A stretch of DNA of 64,000 nt from Rhodoferax sp. (GTDB taxonomy: Bacteria > Pseudomonadota > Gammaproteobacteria > Burkholderiales > Burkholderiaceae_C): NCBI RefSeq assembly GCF_018780565.1, contig NZ_JADMJN010000012.1, forward strand, positions 110,416-174,415, in the 5' to 3' direction. A model generated the notes under the pieces. The model saw only the letters and a program-made list of their open reading frames with translations, did no database searches and had not been told where the DNA came from. Below, piece after piece: positions 17,269 through 25,152 of this stretch (position 1 is the first letter of the stretch; every line of letters begins with the position of its first letter). The translations under genes were made by a program, and so were the position numbers.

Positions 17269-17853
17269 ATGACTCCCGCTTTTTCTGTGTGCGTGTACTG
17301 CGGCTCCCGGCCTGGCCTGAATACTGAATTCGCCGAAGCCGCGCAGTTGGTGGGCACCTGGATTGGGCAACACTGTGGACAACTGGTGTACGGTGGCGGC
17401 AAGAGCGGATTGATGGGTTTGGTTGCGGCATCCGCCCTGCAGGCAGGCGCCAAGGTAGTCGGGGTCATACCCAAGGCGTTGGTAGAAAAAGAGTGGGCCA
17501 ACCACGACTGCACTGAGCTGCACATTGTGGATACCATGCATGATCGCAAACGCATGATGGCAGAACATGCTGATGCCTTTTTGGCTCTGCCCGGCGGTAT
17601 CGGCACGTTTGAAGAATTGTTTGAGGTCTGGACCTGGCGTCAGTTGGGCTACCATGACAAACCGGTGGGGCTTCTCAATACCGCCGGCTATTACGACCAG
17701 TTGCTGGGTTTTCTTGACCAATCAGTGAAACAACAATTCCTGGGAGATTGGCAGATGGACCTGATTCGTTCGGGCACCGATCCAGCGCCCTTGCTGCGGG
17801 AATTGGTGCAGGCGGCAGGTATTTCCCCTGCCGCCCGGCTCAACCAGATTTAG
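17269..17853 (+). CDS. LOG family protein (nucleotide 5'-monophosphate phosphoribohydrolase type)
   Basis: A 194-residue Rossmann-like protein with the family motif PGGIGTFEELFEVWTW (about residues 107-122) and the N-terminal VYCGSRPG. Such proteins cleave the N-glycosidic bond of (cytokinin) nucleoside 5'-monophosphates; in most bacteria the physiological substrate is unclear, and some act as general purine/pyrimidine nucleosidases. It is convergent with glnB and their stop regions overlap by four bases. Confidence 0.87.
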   Translation: MTPAFSVCVYCGSRPGLNTEFAEAAQLVGTWIGQHCGQLVYGGGKSGLMGLVAASALQAGAKVVGVIPKALVEKEWANHDCTELHIVDTMHDRKRMMAEHADAFLALPGGIGTFEELFEVWTWRQLGYHDKPVGLLNTAGYYDQLLGFLDQSVKQQFLGDWQMDLIRSGTDPAPLLRELVQAAGISPAARLNQI

Positions 17854-18188
17854 ACAGCCGATTCGTCCTGCTCACCGGTACGAATGCGCACCACGCGCTC
17901 GACACTGGTGACAAAAATCTTGCCATCGCCAATTTTCCCCGTGTGGGCAGCTTTGACAATCGCATCGACACATCGATCCACATCATCGGTCTTTACAACC
18001 ACTTCAACTTTCACCTTGGGCAGGAAGTCAACCACATACTCGGCACCGCGATAAAGCTCGGTATGGCCCTTCTGCCGGCCAAAACCCTTGACTTCGGTGA
18101 CCGTGAGACCCGTAACGCCACATTCGGCAAGTGCTTCGCGCACTTCTTCGAGCTTGAATGGTTTGACAATGGCAGTGATCTGTTTCAT
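17850..18188 (-). CDS. glnB: nitrogen regulatory protein P-II
   Basis: A 112-residue trimeric PII signalling protein. The T-loop carries the uridylylation site Tyr51 (HTELYRGAEY at residues 42-51), and TGKIGDGKIFV (about 83-93) is the conserved B-loop that binds ATP/ADP and 2-oxoglutarate. It sits 75 bases downstream of nadE on the same strand. PII control of the glutamine-dependent NAD synthetase NadE2 has been reported in Azospirillum, so the pairing is probably functional. GlnB versus GlnK cannot be separated with certainty, as no amtB is adjacent. Confidence 0.94.
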   Translation of the reverse strand: MKQITAIVKPFKLEEVREALAECGVTGLTVTEVKGFGRQKGHTELYRGAEYVVDFLPKVKVEVVVKTDDVDRCVDAIVKAAHTGKIGDGKIFVTSVERVVRIRTGEQDESAV

Positions 18189-18263
18189 ATTTTTCCTTGT
18201 TGCTCCGTTGAAGGCAGGACCTTTGACTGCGCCACCGCGGTCTGCCCTGCCAGAATTAAACTG

Positions 18264-19940
18264 TCACGCGCGAAATTTGCTGGTAATAGGATAACGCCAA
18301 TCCTTGCCAAAGCTGCGATGGGTTACACGAATCCCTACTGGCGCCTGGCGACGCTTGTATTCGTTGATCTTGATGAGACGCGTCACCTTTTCCACATCCG
18401 CGCGCGCAAAACCTGCTGCAATGATGTCTTCAATGCCCTGATCGTTCTCCATGTAGCGCTCCAGAATCGCATCCAGCACTTCATATTCGGGCAGGCTGTC
18501 CTGATCTTTCTGGTCAGGACGCAACTCCGCACTGGGCGGACGGGTGATGATGCGCTCTGGAATCGGTTGGGGGTGGGTGCCGTACGGGTCATTGGCATTG
18601 CGCCAGCGGGCAAGCCTGAACACCGTGGTTTTGGCCAAATCCTTGATCACAGCAAAACCACCTGCCATGTCCCCATACAGCGTGCAATAACCGGTAGCCA
18701 TCTCGGATTTGTTACCCGTTGTCAAAACGATGCTGCCAAATTTATTGGACAGGGCCATGAGAAGCGTACCCCGGATTCGAGCCTGAATATTCTCCTCCGT
18801 GGTGTCCTCCGCCAAGCCCTTGAACTCTCCCGCCAGGGATGTCTTGAAGGCCTCAAACTCCGGCACGATGGATATCTCGTCATAACGCACACCCAACCGG
18901 GTGGCCATGTCACGGGCATCGATCCAACTGATGTCGGCGGTATAGGGCGAGGGCATCATGACGGTGCGAACACGGTCTTTGCCCAGGGCATCCACCGCCA
19001 CTGCCAGGACCAGCGCCGAGTCAATGCCGCCAGAAAGACCCAAAATCACGCCTGGGAAACCGTTCTTTCCGATGTAGTCACGCACGCCCAGCACCAGCGC
19101 ATCCCACAGGTCAGATTCAGGCGAACGCATTGGCGCCACATCCGCAGTCAGTTGCAGTGATGGTTGCGCAGCATGGGCCTGCACGGCGAACAGGCTTTCC
19201 TGGAAACTGGGAGCACGACCAGCCATGGTACCGTCGGCATTGAGGGCAAACGAATGCCCTTCAAACACCACTTCGTCCTGCCCGCCCACCAAATGCGCGT
19301 ACACCAGCGGCAAACCACTGGCCAGTGCGCGGGCACGCATCATCTGCTCACGTTCATAACCCTTACCAACATGGAACGGTGAGGCATTGATGACAGCCAG
19401 CAGCTCGGCACCGGCGTCTCGTGTCAGTCGGGCAGGCTCTTCAAACCAGGCGTCTTCACAAATCAGCAAACCCACTTTGATTTTTTTACCCGCCTCGCCG
19501 GCCTCAAATACGCAAACATCCTGACCCGGCACAAAATAGCGCCGCTCGTCAAAGACCTGGTAATTTGGCAACTCCCGCTTGGCGTAGGTAGCCACCACTG
19601 CACCCTCGGACAACACGCTGGCCGCGTTGTAGCGACTTTGAATGGCCACAGAGCGAGTCCGGCTGTCACCGCCGGTTGGATGACCGACCACCACCGTCAT
19701 ATCCTTTAACCCGGCCAGCTCGCGGGCCACTGCTTTCACGGCATCATTGCAGGCAATGATGAAGGCAGGTCGGAGAAACAGGTCTTCGGCCGCATACCCA
19801 CAGATAGAGAGTTCCGGCGTCAGCAAAAGCCGCGTACCGGCGGCATATGCCGAACGCGCCGCATCGATGATTTTTTTTGAATTGCCAGCCAAATCCCCAA
19901 CCACAAAGTTGAGTTGAGCAACGGATATTTTGAGTGTCAT
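18264..19940 (-). CDS. nadE: glutamine-dependent NAD+ synthetase
   Basis: A 558-residue two-domain enzyme that amidates nicotinic acid adenine dinucleotide to NAD. The N-terminal nitrilase-like glutaminase domain has the triad Glu43 (TPELSICGY), Lys121 (YAKRELPNYQ) and Cys161 (LLICEDAWF). The C-terminal synthetase has the ATP-pyrophosphatase P-loop LGLSGGIDSALVLA near 290. ATG at 19940 chosen because the protein then begins MTLKISVAQLNFVVGDLAGN, the family start. Followed by glnB. Confidence 0.96.
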   Translation of the reverse strand: MTLKISVAQLNFVVGDLAGNSKKIIDAARSAYAAGTRLLLTPELSICGYAAEDLFLRPAFIIACNDAVKAVARELAGLKDMTVVVGHPTGGDSRTRSVAIQSRYNAASVLSEGAVVATYAKRELPNYQVFDERRYFVPGQDVCVFEAGEAGKKIKVGLLICEDAWFEEPARLTRDAGAELLAVINASPFHVGKGYEREQMMRARALASGLPLVYAHLVGGQDEVVFEGHSFALNADGTMAGRAPSFQESLFAVQAHAAQPSLQLTADVAPMRSPESDLWDALVLGVRDYIGKNGFPGVILGLSGGIDSALVLAVAVDALGKDRVRTVMMPSPYTADISWIDARDMATRLGVRYDEISIVPEFEAFKTSLAGEFKGLAEDTTEENIQARIRGTLLMALSNKFGSIVLTTGNKSEMATGYCTLYGDMAGGFAVIKDLAKTTVFRLARWRNANDPYGTHPQPIPERIITRPPSAELRPDQKDQDSLPEYEVLDAILERYMENDQGIEDIIAAGFARADVEKVTRLIKINEYKRRQAPVGIRVTHRSFGKDWRYPITSKFRA

Positions 19941-19975
19941 GTCCCGCAGCAGGTTGAATAAATAATGAGAAATAC

Positions 19976-21193
19976 GTGAAGAACGAGTCAAACGATTATG
20001 TCATCCGGGTCGTGGATTCTCCCAACGAGGTGAATGCGCACGAGTGGAACGAACTGCTGAGCTTGCAGACATCAGCCACGCCCTTCATGCGACATGAATA
20101 CCTGGCCGCCCTGCATGCCAGCGGGAGTGCCGCGCCCGATACCGGCTGGACGCCCCACTTCATTCTCATGGAGAGAGATGGGGCCATGGTGGCCGCCTGT
20201 GTCCTCTATCTGAAAACCCACTCCTATGGGGAGTATGTGTTTGACTGGGCTTGGGCGAATGCCTATCAACAGCATGGCCTAAGCTACTACCCGAAGGCGA
20301 TTGTGGCCTCCCCTTTTACGCCGGTGCCGGGAACGCGGTTAATGGCGCGCTCCGCCCTTGACCGTGCTGCGCTGGCCAAAGCGCTTGTTCAATGGTGCGA
20401 GGCAGAAGGTCTTTCCTCTCTTCACGTCTTATTCTCCTGTGAGGAAGACATTGAGGCCTGTACCGCTGCGGGGATGATGTTGCGCCACACGGTGCAGTTT
20501 CATTGGACGAACAGCGCCTCAAAACCTGGCACTGCATACCAAAATTTTGACGAGTTCCTGGCCACCCTGTCGCAGGACAAACGCAAGAAGATCCGCCAGG
20601 AGCGGCGCAAAGTCGCTGAAGCGGGCGTCACATTCCGCTGGTCACGCGGAACCGGGATTGCACCGCATGACTGGGACTTCTTCTACCGCTGCTATGAGCG
20701 CACCTACCTAGAGCACGGCAATCCACCTTATCTGAGCCGGGACTTCTTCCAGCGCATGGCGAACAACATGCCGGAAAATTGGTTGCTGTTTGTGGCAGAG
20801 CGTCAAGGACGACCTGTTGCTACCAGTTTAATAGCTATCAGCGAATATTCCACGCTGACCAATGGCGAAAAAGATGGCCCCAAAGTCAAGGCTGTTGCTT
20901 ATGGACGCTATTGGGGAGCGCTGGAGCGGGTGGACTGCCTACATTTCGAAGCGTGCTACTACCAGCCATTGCAGTGGTGCATAGAACATGAATACCAGCG
21001 CTTTGAAGGAGGCGCCCAAGGCGAGCACAAAATGGCCCGGGCTCTGCTACCGGTGCGAACCACCAGTGCCCACTGGCTGGCCCATCCGGCATTTGCCAAT
21101 GCAGTAGAAAAATTTCTGGAACGTGAGGATCAGGGAGTTGAACGCTATCTGGAAGAGCTGAATCAGCGAAGCCCCTTCAAGGCTCATTCGTAG
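19976..21193 (+). CDS. GNAT-like protein (DUF482/peptidogalycan-biosynthesis family)
   Basis: A 405-residue protein of the COG3146 group, with two GNAT-like halves. KRKKIRQERRKVAEAGV (about 200-216) and the aromatic-rich FFYRCYERTYLEHGNPPYLS are characteristic. GTG at 19976, divergent from nadE. Residues about 282-300 (IAISEYSTLTNGEKDG) are an insertion between conserved blocks and coincide with a copy of the dispersed AT-rich repeat at 20819-20878, so part of this repeat is translated. The substrate is unknown. Confidence 0.8.
   Translation: MKNESNDYVIRVVDSPNEVNAHEWNELLSLQTSATPFMRHEYLAALHASGSAAPDTGWTPHFILMERDGAMVAACVLYLKTHSYGEYVFDWAWANAYQQHGLSYYPKAIVASPFTPVPGTRLMARSALDRAALAKALVQWCEAEGLSSLHVLFSCEEDIEACTAAGMMLRHTVQFHWTNSASKPGTAYQNFDEFLATLSQDKRKKIRQERRKVAEAGVTFRWSRGTGIAPHDWDFFYRCYERTYLEHGNPPYLSRDFFQRMANNMPENWLLFVAERQGRPVATSLIAISEYSTLTNGEKDGPKVKAVAYGRYWGALERVDCLHFEACYYQPLQWCIEHEYQRFEGGAQGEHKMARALLPVRTTSAHWLAHPAFANAVEKFLEREDQGVERYLEELNQRSPFKAHS
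20819..20878 (+). repeat. ATAGC repeat, copy A (inside the GNAT-like gene)
   Basis: AT-rich block in a GC-rich ORF with head GCTACCAGTTTAATAGC, core AATATTCCAC and a downstream AATGGCGAAAAAGATGG. It aligns closely with copy B in miaA over the ATATTCCAC core and the GATG tail. It stays in frame and appears to lengthen the protein. Confidence 0.75.
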
Positions 21194-21205
21194 ACGTGAA
21201 CCTGA

Positions 21206-21730
21206 TCAAGACTGCAAGGCGCCAGCCACCATGCCCATTTCGGCGTTGCTCATCAACGCTTCCATGTTCATGACAATCAGCATGCGCTCGCCAAGGTTGG
21301 CCAAACCAGTGATGAAGCGGGAATCAATGGCAGTCTCAAACTGGGGAGCCGGCTTGATATTTTCGGTGGTCAAGGTCACGACATCGGACACCGCATCCAC
21401 GACGGCGCCAATGACGGTACCGCGGACATTCAGGATAATGACCACGGTGAACTCGGTGTAGTCCACCTTGGAGATGTTGAGTTTCAGGCGAAGGTCGACG
21501 ATGGGCACAATGACACCGCGCAAGTTCACCACACCTTTGATGAACGTGGGCGCATTGACCATGCGGGTAGGTTCTTCGTAAGAACGGATTTCCTGCACTC
21601 GCAAAATATCAATCGCGTACTCCTCCCCGCCCAGTCGCAGGGTCAGGTACTGACCGCCATGGGCAAGGCTTTGGGTAGCGTTGGCGCCATTTTGAAAGGC
21701 CTTCGGGGTGGTGTTCTGCATCGTTTCCAT
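21206..21730 (-). CDS. cheW: chemotaxis coupling protein CheW
   Basis: A 174-residue scaffold linking methyl-accepting receptors to CheA. The CheW-like fold spans about residues 22-165 with YLTLRLGGEEYAIDILRVQEI, the conserved FIKGVVNLRGVIVPIVDLR and GAVVDAVSDVV. The first 20 residues are a polar extension. A stand-alone cheW with no chemotaxis operon nearby; it converges with the GNAT-like gene (12 bases between stops). It may serve an orphan receptor system. Confidence 0.92.
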   Translation of the reverse strand: METMQNTTPKAFQNGANATQSLAHGGQYLTLRLGGEEYAIDILRVQEIRSYEEPTRMVNAPTFIKGVVNLRGVIVPIVDLRLKLNISKVDYTEFTVVIILNVRGTVIGAVVDAVSDVVTLTTENIKPAPQFETAIDSRFITGLANLGERMLIVMNMEALMSNAEMGMVAGALQS

Positions 21731-21843
21731 GACGTCGATTCCTATGCTGCGGGTGGCTCGGTTGGGACATGATACACGGCCATGACGAAACCCCCTAGCG
21801 CGACTGCCGAGGTCGCGTTACCCTCGGATCAGGAGATCAAATC

Positions 21844-23472
21844 ATGGACACACTCAGCGGACTGGATGCCACTTTTCTCTACCTGGAGACGCCCGAGACG
21901 CCTATGCATATCGGGTCGTTTTGCCTCTATGAACTGCCACCGGGCTTCAAGGGAAGTTTTCACCGCGAGATACAAGCCCACATCGCACGGCGTTTGCATT
22001 TGGTACCGATTTTCAGCCGCAGGCTCGGTTTTATGCCGCTTGACCTGGGTCATCCGGTGTGGGTTCAGGTCGACAAGGTTGACCTGGACTTTCACATCCG
22101 GCGCGTCAAAGGCAAGACCTTGACGGTGCTTCAGGCGGAGGCCCTGTGTGCCGAACTGCACAGCCAACCGATGGACCGGCATCACCCGCTGTGGGAATTC
22201 CATGTGTTTAACCAGATCCAACGACCAGACGGCAGCACCTGCGCGGCGGTGTACTCAAAAATCCACCACGCCACACTGGACGGCAAAGGCGGCACCGTGC
22301 TGACCAATGCCATCATGGACATCAGCGCCAAGCCACGCGACGTACCACCGCCCGACAAGGCGCACGGAGAGCAACATGATCTCAGGATCGGCGAAATGCT
22401 GGGCGCCGTGTTCTCCAACTCGTTGGCCCAATACGTCAAACTGATCAAGGCGCTTCCTCACGCGGTCCAGGCCGTTGGCGGCACTGTGATGAAGCAGTCA
22501 TTCAGCGGGTCAGGCACGCATAGACGGGCCAGATCTCCGATTCATTTCGCCCCGATGACGGATTTCAACGTCGCGGTCACCAACGAACGGGTTTTCGGGA
22601 CGGCGCGCATGCCCTTTTCGGATTGCCATGCCATGGCGAAGGCCGTGGGTGGATCATTCAACGACATTGTGCTGTGGCTATGTGCCACGGCTTTGCGAAG
22701 CTACCTGGCCAGGCACGGCGGCATTCCGAAGAAGACGCTGCTGGCGGCCATGCCAATCAGTCTGCGGGAGGAAGGTAATAAGGACTTCAATACGCAAGCT
22801 TCCATGACCGTGGTGGAATTGGGAACCCACTTGGCCAACCCGGTGAAGCGCCTGAAGGCGATCATGACATCGACCGGCAAGGTCAAGACAGCGATCGTTG
22901 ACCTCAAAGGCGTCCTGCCCACCGATTACCCCTCCCTGCTGGCGCCCTGGATCGTCGGGGGGGTGGCCAAGGCTGCATTCAAGACCTACAGCGCCACGGG
23001 CCTATCGCACCACTTGCCCATGCTGGCAAATTTGGTCATCAGCAACGTTCCGGGGCCGCAAGTGCCCTTGTACCTGGCTGGCGCCAAGATTCTGACCTTT
23101 CACCCCATGTCCATCGTGATTCACGGCATGGCGCTCAACATCACAATCCAGACCTACGCCGGCTCTGTGGATTTTGGTGTGATTGCCGACAAGACGGCTG
23201 TTCCGGAAGTACACGATTTGACTGTGGCATTGAACCAGGCATTTGACGAAGGTCGCCAACTGTGGGCGCAGGTGCCGGCATCCGCAACGCCCAAAGCGAA
23301 ACCGCGCCAGATCCCGGTAAAAACCCTTGCAAAGCAAGTGAAAAAAGTCACCAAGGCGACCCAAACGAAGAGTCCAGGCTCTAAAGCACAGCCACCGACC
23401 AAGGCCCATGTGACAAAGGGTGCTACTGTCAAAACCGTAGCAACTAAAGTCAAAAAGGCTAACCCGGCCTGA
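21844..23472 (+). CDS. wax ester synthase/diacylglycerol acyltransferase (WS/DGAT)
   Basis: A 542-residue bifunctional acyltransferase that forms wax esters or triacylglycerol from acyl-CoA. The active-site HHxxxDG motif is HHATLDG at 141-147, and the N terminus LSGLDATFLYLETPETPMHIG is typical. Residues about 475-542 are a Lys/Ala/Pro/Thr-rich, histone-H1-like tail absent from the core enzyme, whose last codons lie in a copy of the dispersed repeat. ATG with AGGAG upstream. It is followed after 13 bases by a hydrolase gene, suggesting a storage-lipid pair. Confidence 0.92.
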   Translation: MDTLSGLDATFLYLETPETPMHIGSFCLYELPPGFKGSFHREIQAHIARRLHLVPIFSRRLGFMPLDLGHPVWVQVDKVDLDFHIRRVKGKTLTVLQAEALCAELHSQPMDRHHPLWEFHVFNQIQRPDGSTCAAVYSKIHHATLDGKGGTVLTNAIMDISAKPRDVPPPDKAHGEQHDLRIGEMLGAVFSNSLAQYVKLIKALPHAVQAVGGTVMKQSFSGSGTHRRARSPIHFAPMTDFNVAVTNERVFGTARMPFSDCHAMAKAVGGSFNDIVLWLCATALRSYLARHGGIPKKTLLAAMPISLREEGNKDFNTQASMTVVELGTHLANPVKRLKAIMTSTGKVKTAIVDLKGVLPTDYPSLLAPWIVGGVAKAAFKTYSATGLSHHLPMLANLVISNVPGPQVPLYLAGAKILTFHPMSIVIHGMALNITIQTYAGSVDFGVIADKTAVPEVHDLTVALNQAFDEGRQLWAQVPASATPKAKPRQIPVKTLAKQVKKVTKATQTKSPGSKAQPPTKAHVTKGATVKTVATKVKKANPA

Positions 23473-23475
23473 CAC
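23422..23475 (+). repeat. ATAGC repeat, probable copy J (3' end of WS/DGAT gene)
   Basis: Head GCTACTGTCAAAACCGTAGC followed by CAACTAAAG and AAGGCTAACCCGGCC. It matches the order and spacing of other copies. The TGA stop codon of the gene falls in the tail, so the repeat would supply the C-terminal residues and stop. Weaker than the other copies. Confidence 0.5.
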
Positions 23476-23485
23476 CTCCAACGAC

Positions 23486-24277
23486 ATGGCAAGCAAACAG
23501 CAGAGCGATATTCCCCTCCCTCATTCAGCGCCGAGCCCCTGGCTTATGGCCATGGAGTTTCGGGCGCCCTGGGAGATGAGTTCACTCATCCCGGCATGGC
23601 CTATTCTGCGCCGGGCCCCCGTGGGAGACGGTCACTCTGTCATTGTTTTTCCAGGGCTTTCAGCCAGCGACGGGTCCACCATGCCGCTGCGAAGCTTTCT
23701 TGGGAATTTGGGCTACGACGTTTCGGGCTGGAACCAGGGTTTCAACTTTGGCCCCCGCGCTGGCATCCTGCAAACGGCCAGACAACAAGTTCTTGACACC
23801 TACAAGGCCACAGGCAACAAGGTCAGCCTGATTGGCTGGAGCCTGGGCGGCATCTACGCCCGCGAGCTTGCCAAGGAGTTGCCAGACCACGTGCGGGCTG
23901 TGATCACCATGGGAACCCCATTTGCCGGGTCACATGAGAGCACCAATGCCTGGCGACTCTACGAACTGACCAGCGGACGCCCCATCCACCGCGAGGTGGA
24001 GCAATTTGATCTGCCCAAGGCGCCGCCGATGCCAACCACATCGATTTTTTCACGTACCGATGGCGTGGTTGCCTGGCCGGCCAGTATTCAGGCCCCCTGT
24101 CCGGTCAATCCACTGACCGAAAATCTGGAAGTCTTCGCGAGCCACATTGGCCTGGGATTGAATCCCGCAGCATGGTGGGCTGTAGCCGATCGACTTTCAC
24201 AATCGGAAGGCCAATGGAAGCACTTTGAACGCAAACGCGGCATGCATGGTCTGATTTTTCCCGACCCAACCCGCTGA
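23486..24277 (+). CDS. alpha/beta hydrolase (lipase/esterase-like)
   Basis: A 263-residue alpha/beta hydrolase. The nucleophile elbow is GWSLGG (about 114-119); a plausible acid is the Asp in SRTDGVV and a plausible base the His in FASHIGLG. No signal peptide, so it should be cytoplasmic. It follows the WS/DGAT gene closely on the same strand, which suggests hydrolysis or remodelling of storage lipid, but the substrate is not proven. A strong terminator follows. Confidence 0.82.
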   Translation: MASKQQSDIPLPHSAPSPWLMAMEFRAPWEMSSLIPAWPILRRAPVGDGHSVIVFPGLSASDGSTMPLRSFLGNLGYDVSGWNQGFNFGPRAGILQTARQQVLDTYKATGNKVSLIGWSLGGIYARELAKELPDHVRAVITMGTPFAGSHESTNAWRLYELTSGRPIHREVEQFDLPKAPPMPTTSIFSRTDGVVAWPASIQAPCPVNPLTENLEVFASHIGLGLNPAAWWAVADRLSQSEGQWKHFERKRGMHGLIFPDPTR

Positions 24278-24297
24278 CTCTCAAGCCTGCACAGCAA

Positions 24298-24337
24298 GAA
24301 GCGCCTGCGGTGTTACCACCGCAGGCGCTTCATTTTT
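24298..24337 (+). terminator. rho-independent terminator after the WS/DGAT-hydrolase operon
   Basis: A 13-bp stem (GAAGCGCCTGCGG / CCGCAGGCGCTTC) with an eight-base loop, followed by ATTTTT on the plus strand. The 3' arm and T-run overlap the head of repeat copy G. Confidence 0.9.
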
Positions 24338-24386
24338 AATAGCGAGAAACGACCCAAGGGTGCTGGCTAGCGGGTCAAATTATGCT
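24327..24386 (+). repeat. ATAGC repeat, copy G (ppa 3' end)
   Basis: Head GCTTCATTTTTAATAGC, middle AAGGGTGCTGGCTAGCGG, tail TCAAATTATGC. Very close to the inferred consensus. The tail contains the complement of the ppa stop codon (TTA at 24380-24382), and the head overlaps the terminator hairpin. Confidence 0.8.
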
Positions 24387-24925
24387 TTTTTGGCAAGTTC
24401 TTTTTCGTAATTGACCATGCCGTCAAGGATTTCCTTCTTGGCCGACTCAGCATCTTCCCAACCAAGAATCTTGACCCACTTGCCTTCTTCCAGGTCCTTA
24501 TAGTGCTCGAAGAAGTGGGCAATGGTTTTCAGACGCAATGGCTGCAAATCTTCCGGCTTTTCCCAGCGACTGTAGAGCGACAGGATCTTGTTGACCGGAA
24601 CCGCCAGCACCTTGCCGTCTTCGCCCGCCTCGTCTTCCATCTTCAGGATACCGATGGCGCGGCAGGTCACCACCACACCGGGAATCAGGGGCACGGGGGT
24701 GATCACCAGCACATCAACCGGATCGCCATCGCCGCTGATGGTCTTGGGCACATAGCCGTAGTTGGTCGGGTAGTGCATGGCAGTACTCATGAAACGGTCC
24801 ACGAAGATGGCGCCAGTGGCCTTATCTACCTCATATTTCACCGGATCAGCATTCATCGGGATCTCAATGATCACGTTAAAGGATTCAGGAACGTTCTTGC
24901 CGGGGGTCACATTGTCAAGGGACAT
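24380..24925 (-). CDS. ppa: inorganic pyrophosphatase (family I)
   Basis: A 181-residue soluble pyrophosphatase. The metal-binding signature DGDPVDVLV is at about residues 67-75, preceded by the YGYVPKT segment. It hydrolyses PPi to phosphate in the cytoplasm. It is divergent from hppA, the membrane pyrophosphatase, with 227 bases between, so cytosolic and energy-conserving PPi hydrolysis are neighbours. The final codons (ELAKKA) and the stop lie against repeat copy G. Confidence 0.95.
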   Translation of the reverse strand: MSLDNVTPGKNVPESFNVIIEIPMNADPVKYEVDKATGAIFVDRFMSTAMHYPTNYGYVPKTISGDGDPVDVLVITPVPLIPGVVVTCRAIGILKMEDEAGEDGKVLAVPVNKILSLYSRWEKPEDLQPLRLKTIAHFFEHYKDLEEGKWVKILGWEDAESAKKEILDGMVNYEKELAKKA

Positions 24926-25054
24926 GGTTGGTTCTTTGGATTGAGTTAAATCAGTAACAACTAAGGATTAACCCTGATTTTACTTACTCACCACTTGCTT
25001 CCGATTTAAACCGGCTTTTTTCACTGTAAAGTGCGCCGGTTGGCCAATCGTCTT

Positions 25055-25136
25055 CACCAATCCAAGGTTGGTGTTTCGCGGCGAGGAAGCAACGCAGCGG
25101 TGGTGCCGCTAGCGTTGCACCACTACTCAGCGAAAC
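25055..25136 (+). promoter_or_regulatory. structured 5' leader of hppA
   Basis: Two hairpins precede hppA. The first pairs CACCAA (25055-25060) with TTGGTG (25068-25073). The second is a long stem, GCAACGC plus AGCGG pairing with CCGCT and GCGTTGC (25089-25118), and is enclosed by GTTTCGC (25073-25079) pairing with GCGAAAC (25130-25136). It ends 16 bases before the ATG, so it could influence ribosome access. It does not match a riboswitch class that I recognise. Confidence 0.5.
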
Positions 25137-25152
25137 AACGTAGGAGACAAAA

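Noticed and set aside
25055..25136. Fluoride (crcB) riboswitch in front of hppA
   Set aside because: The conserved core bases of that motif are not present; only generic hairpins are seen.
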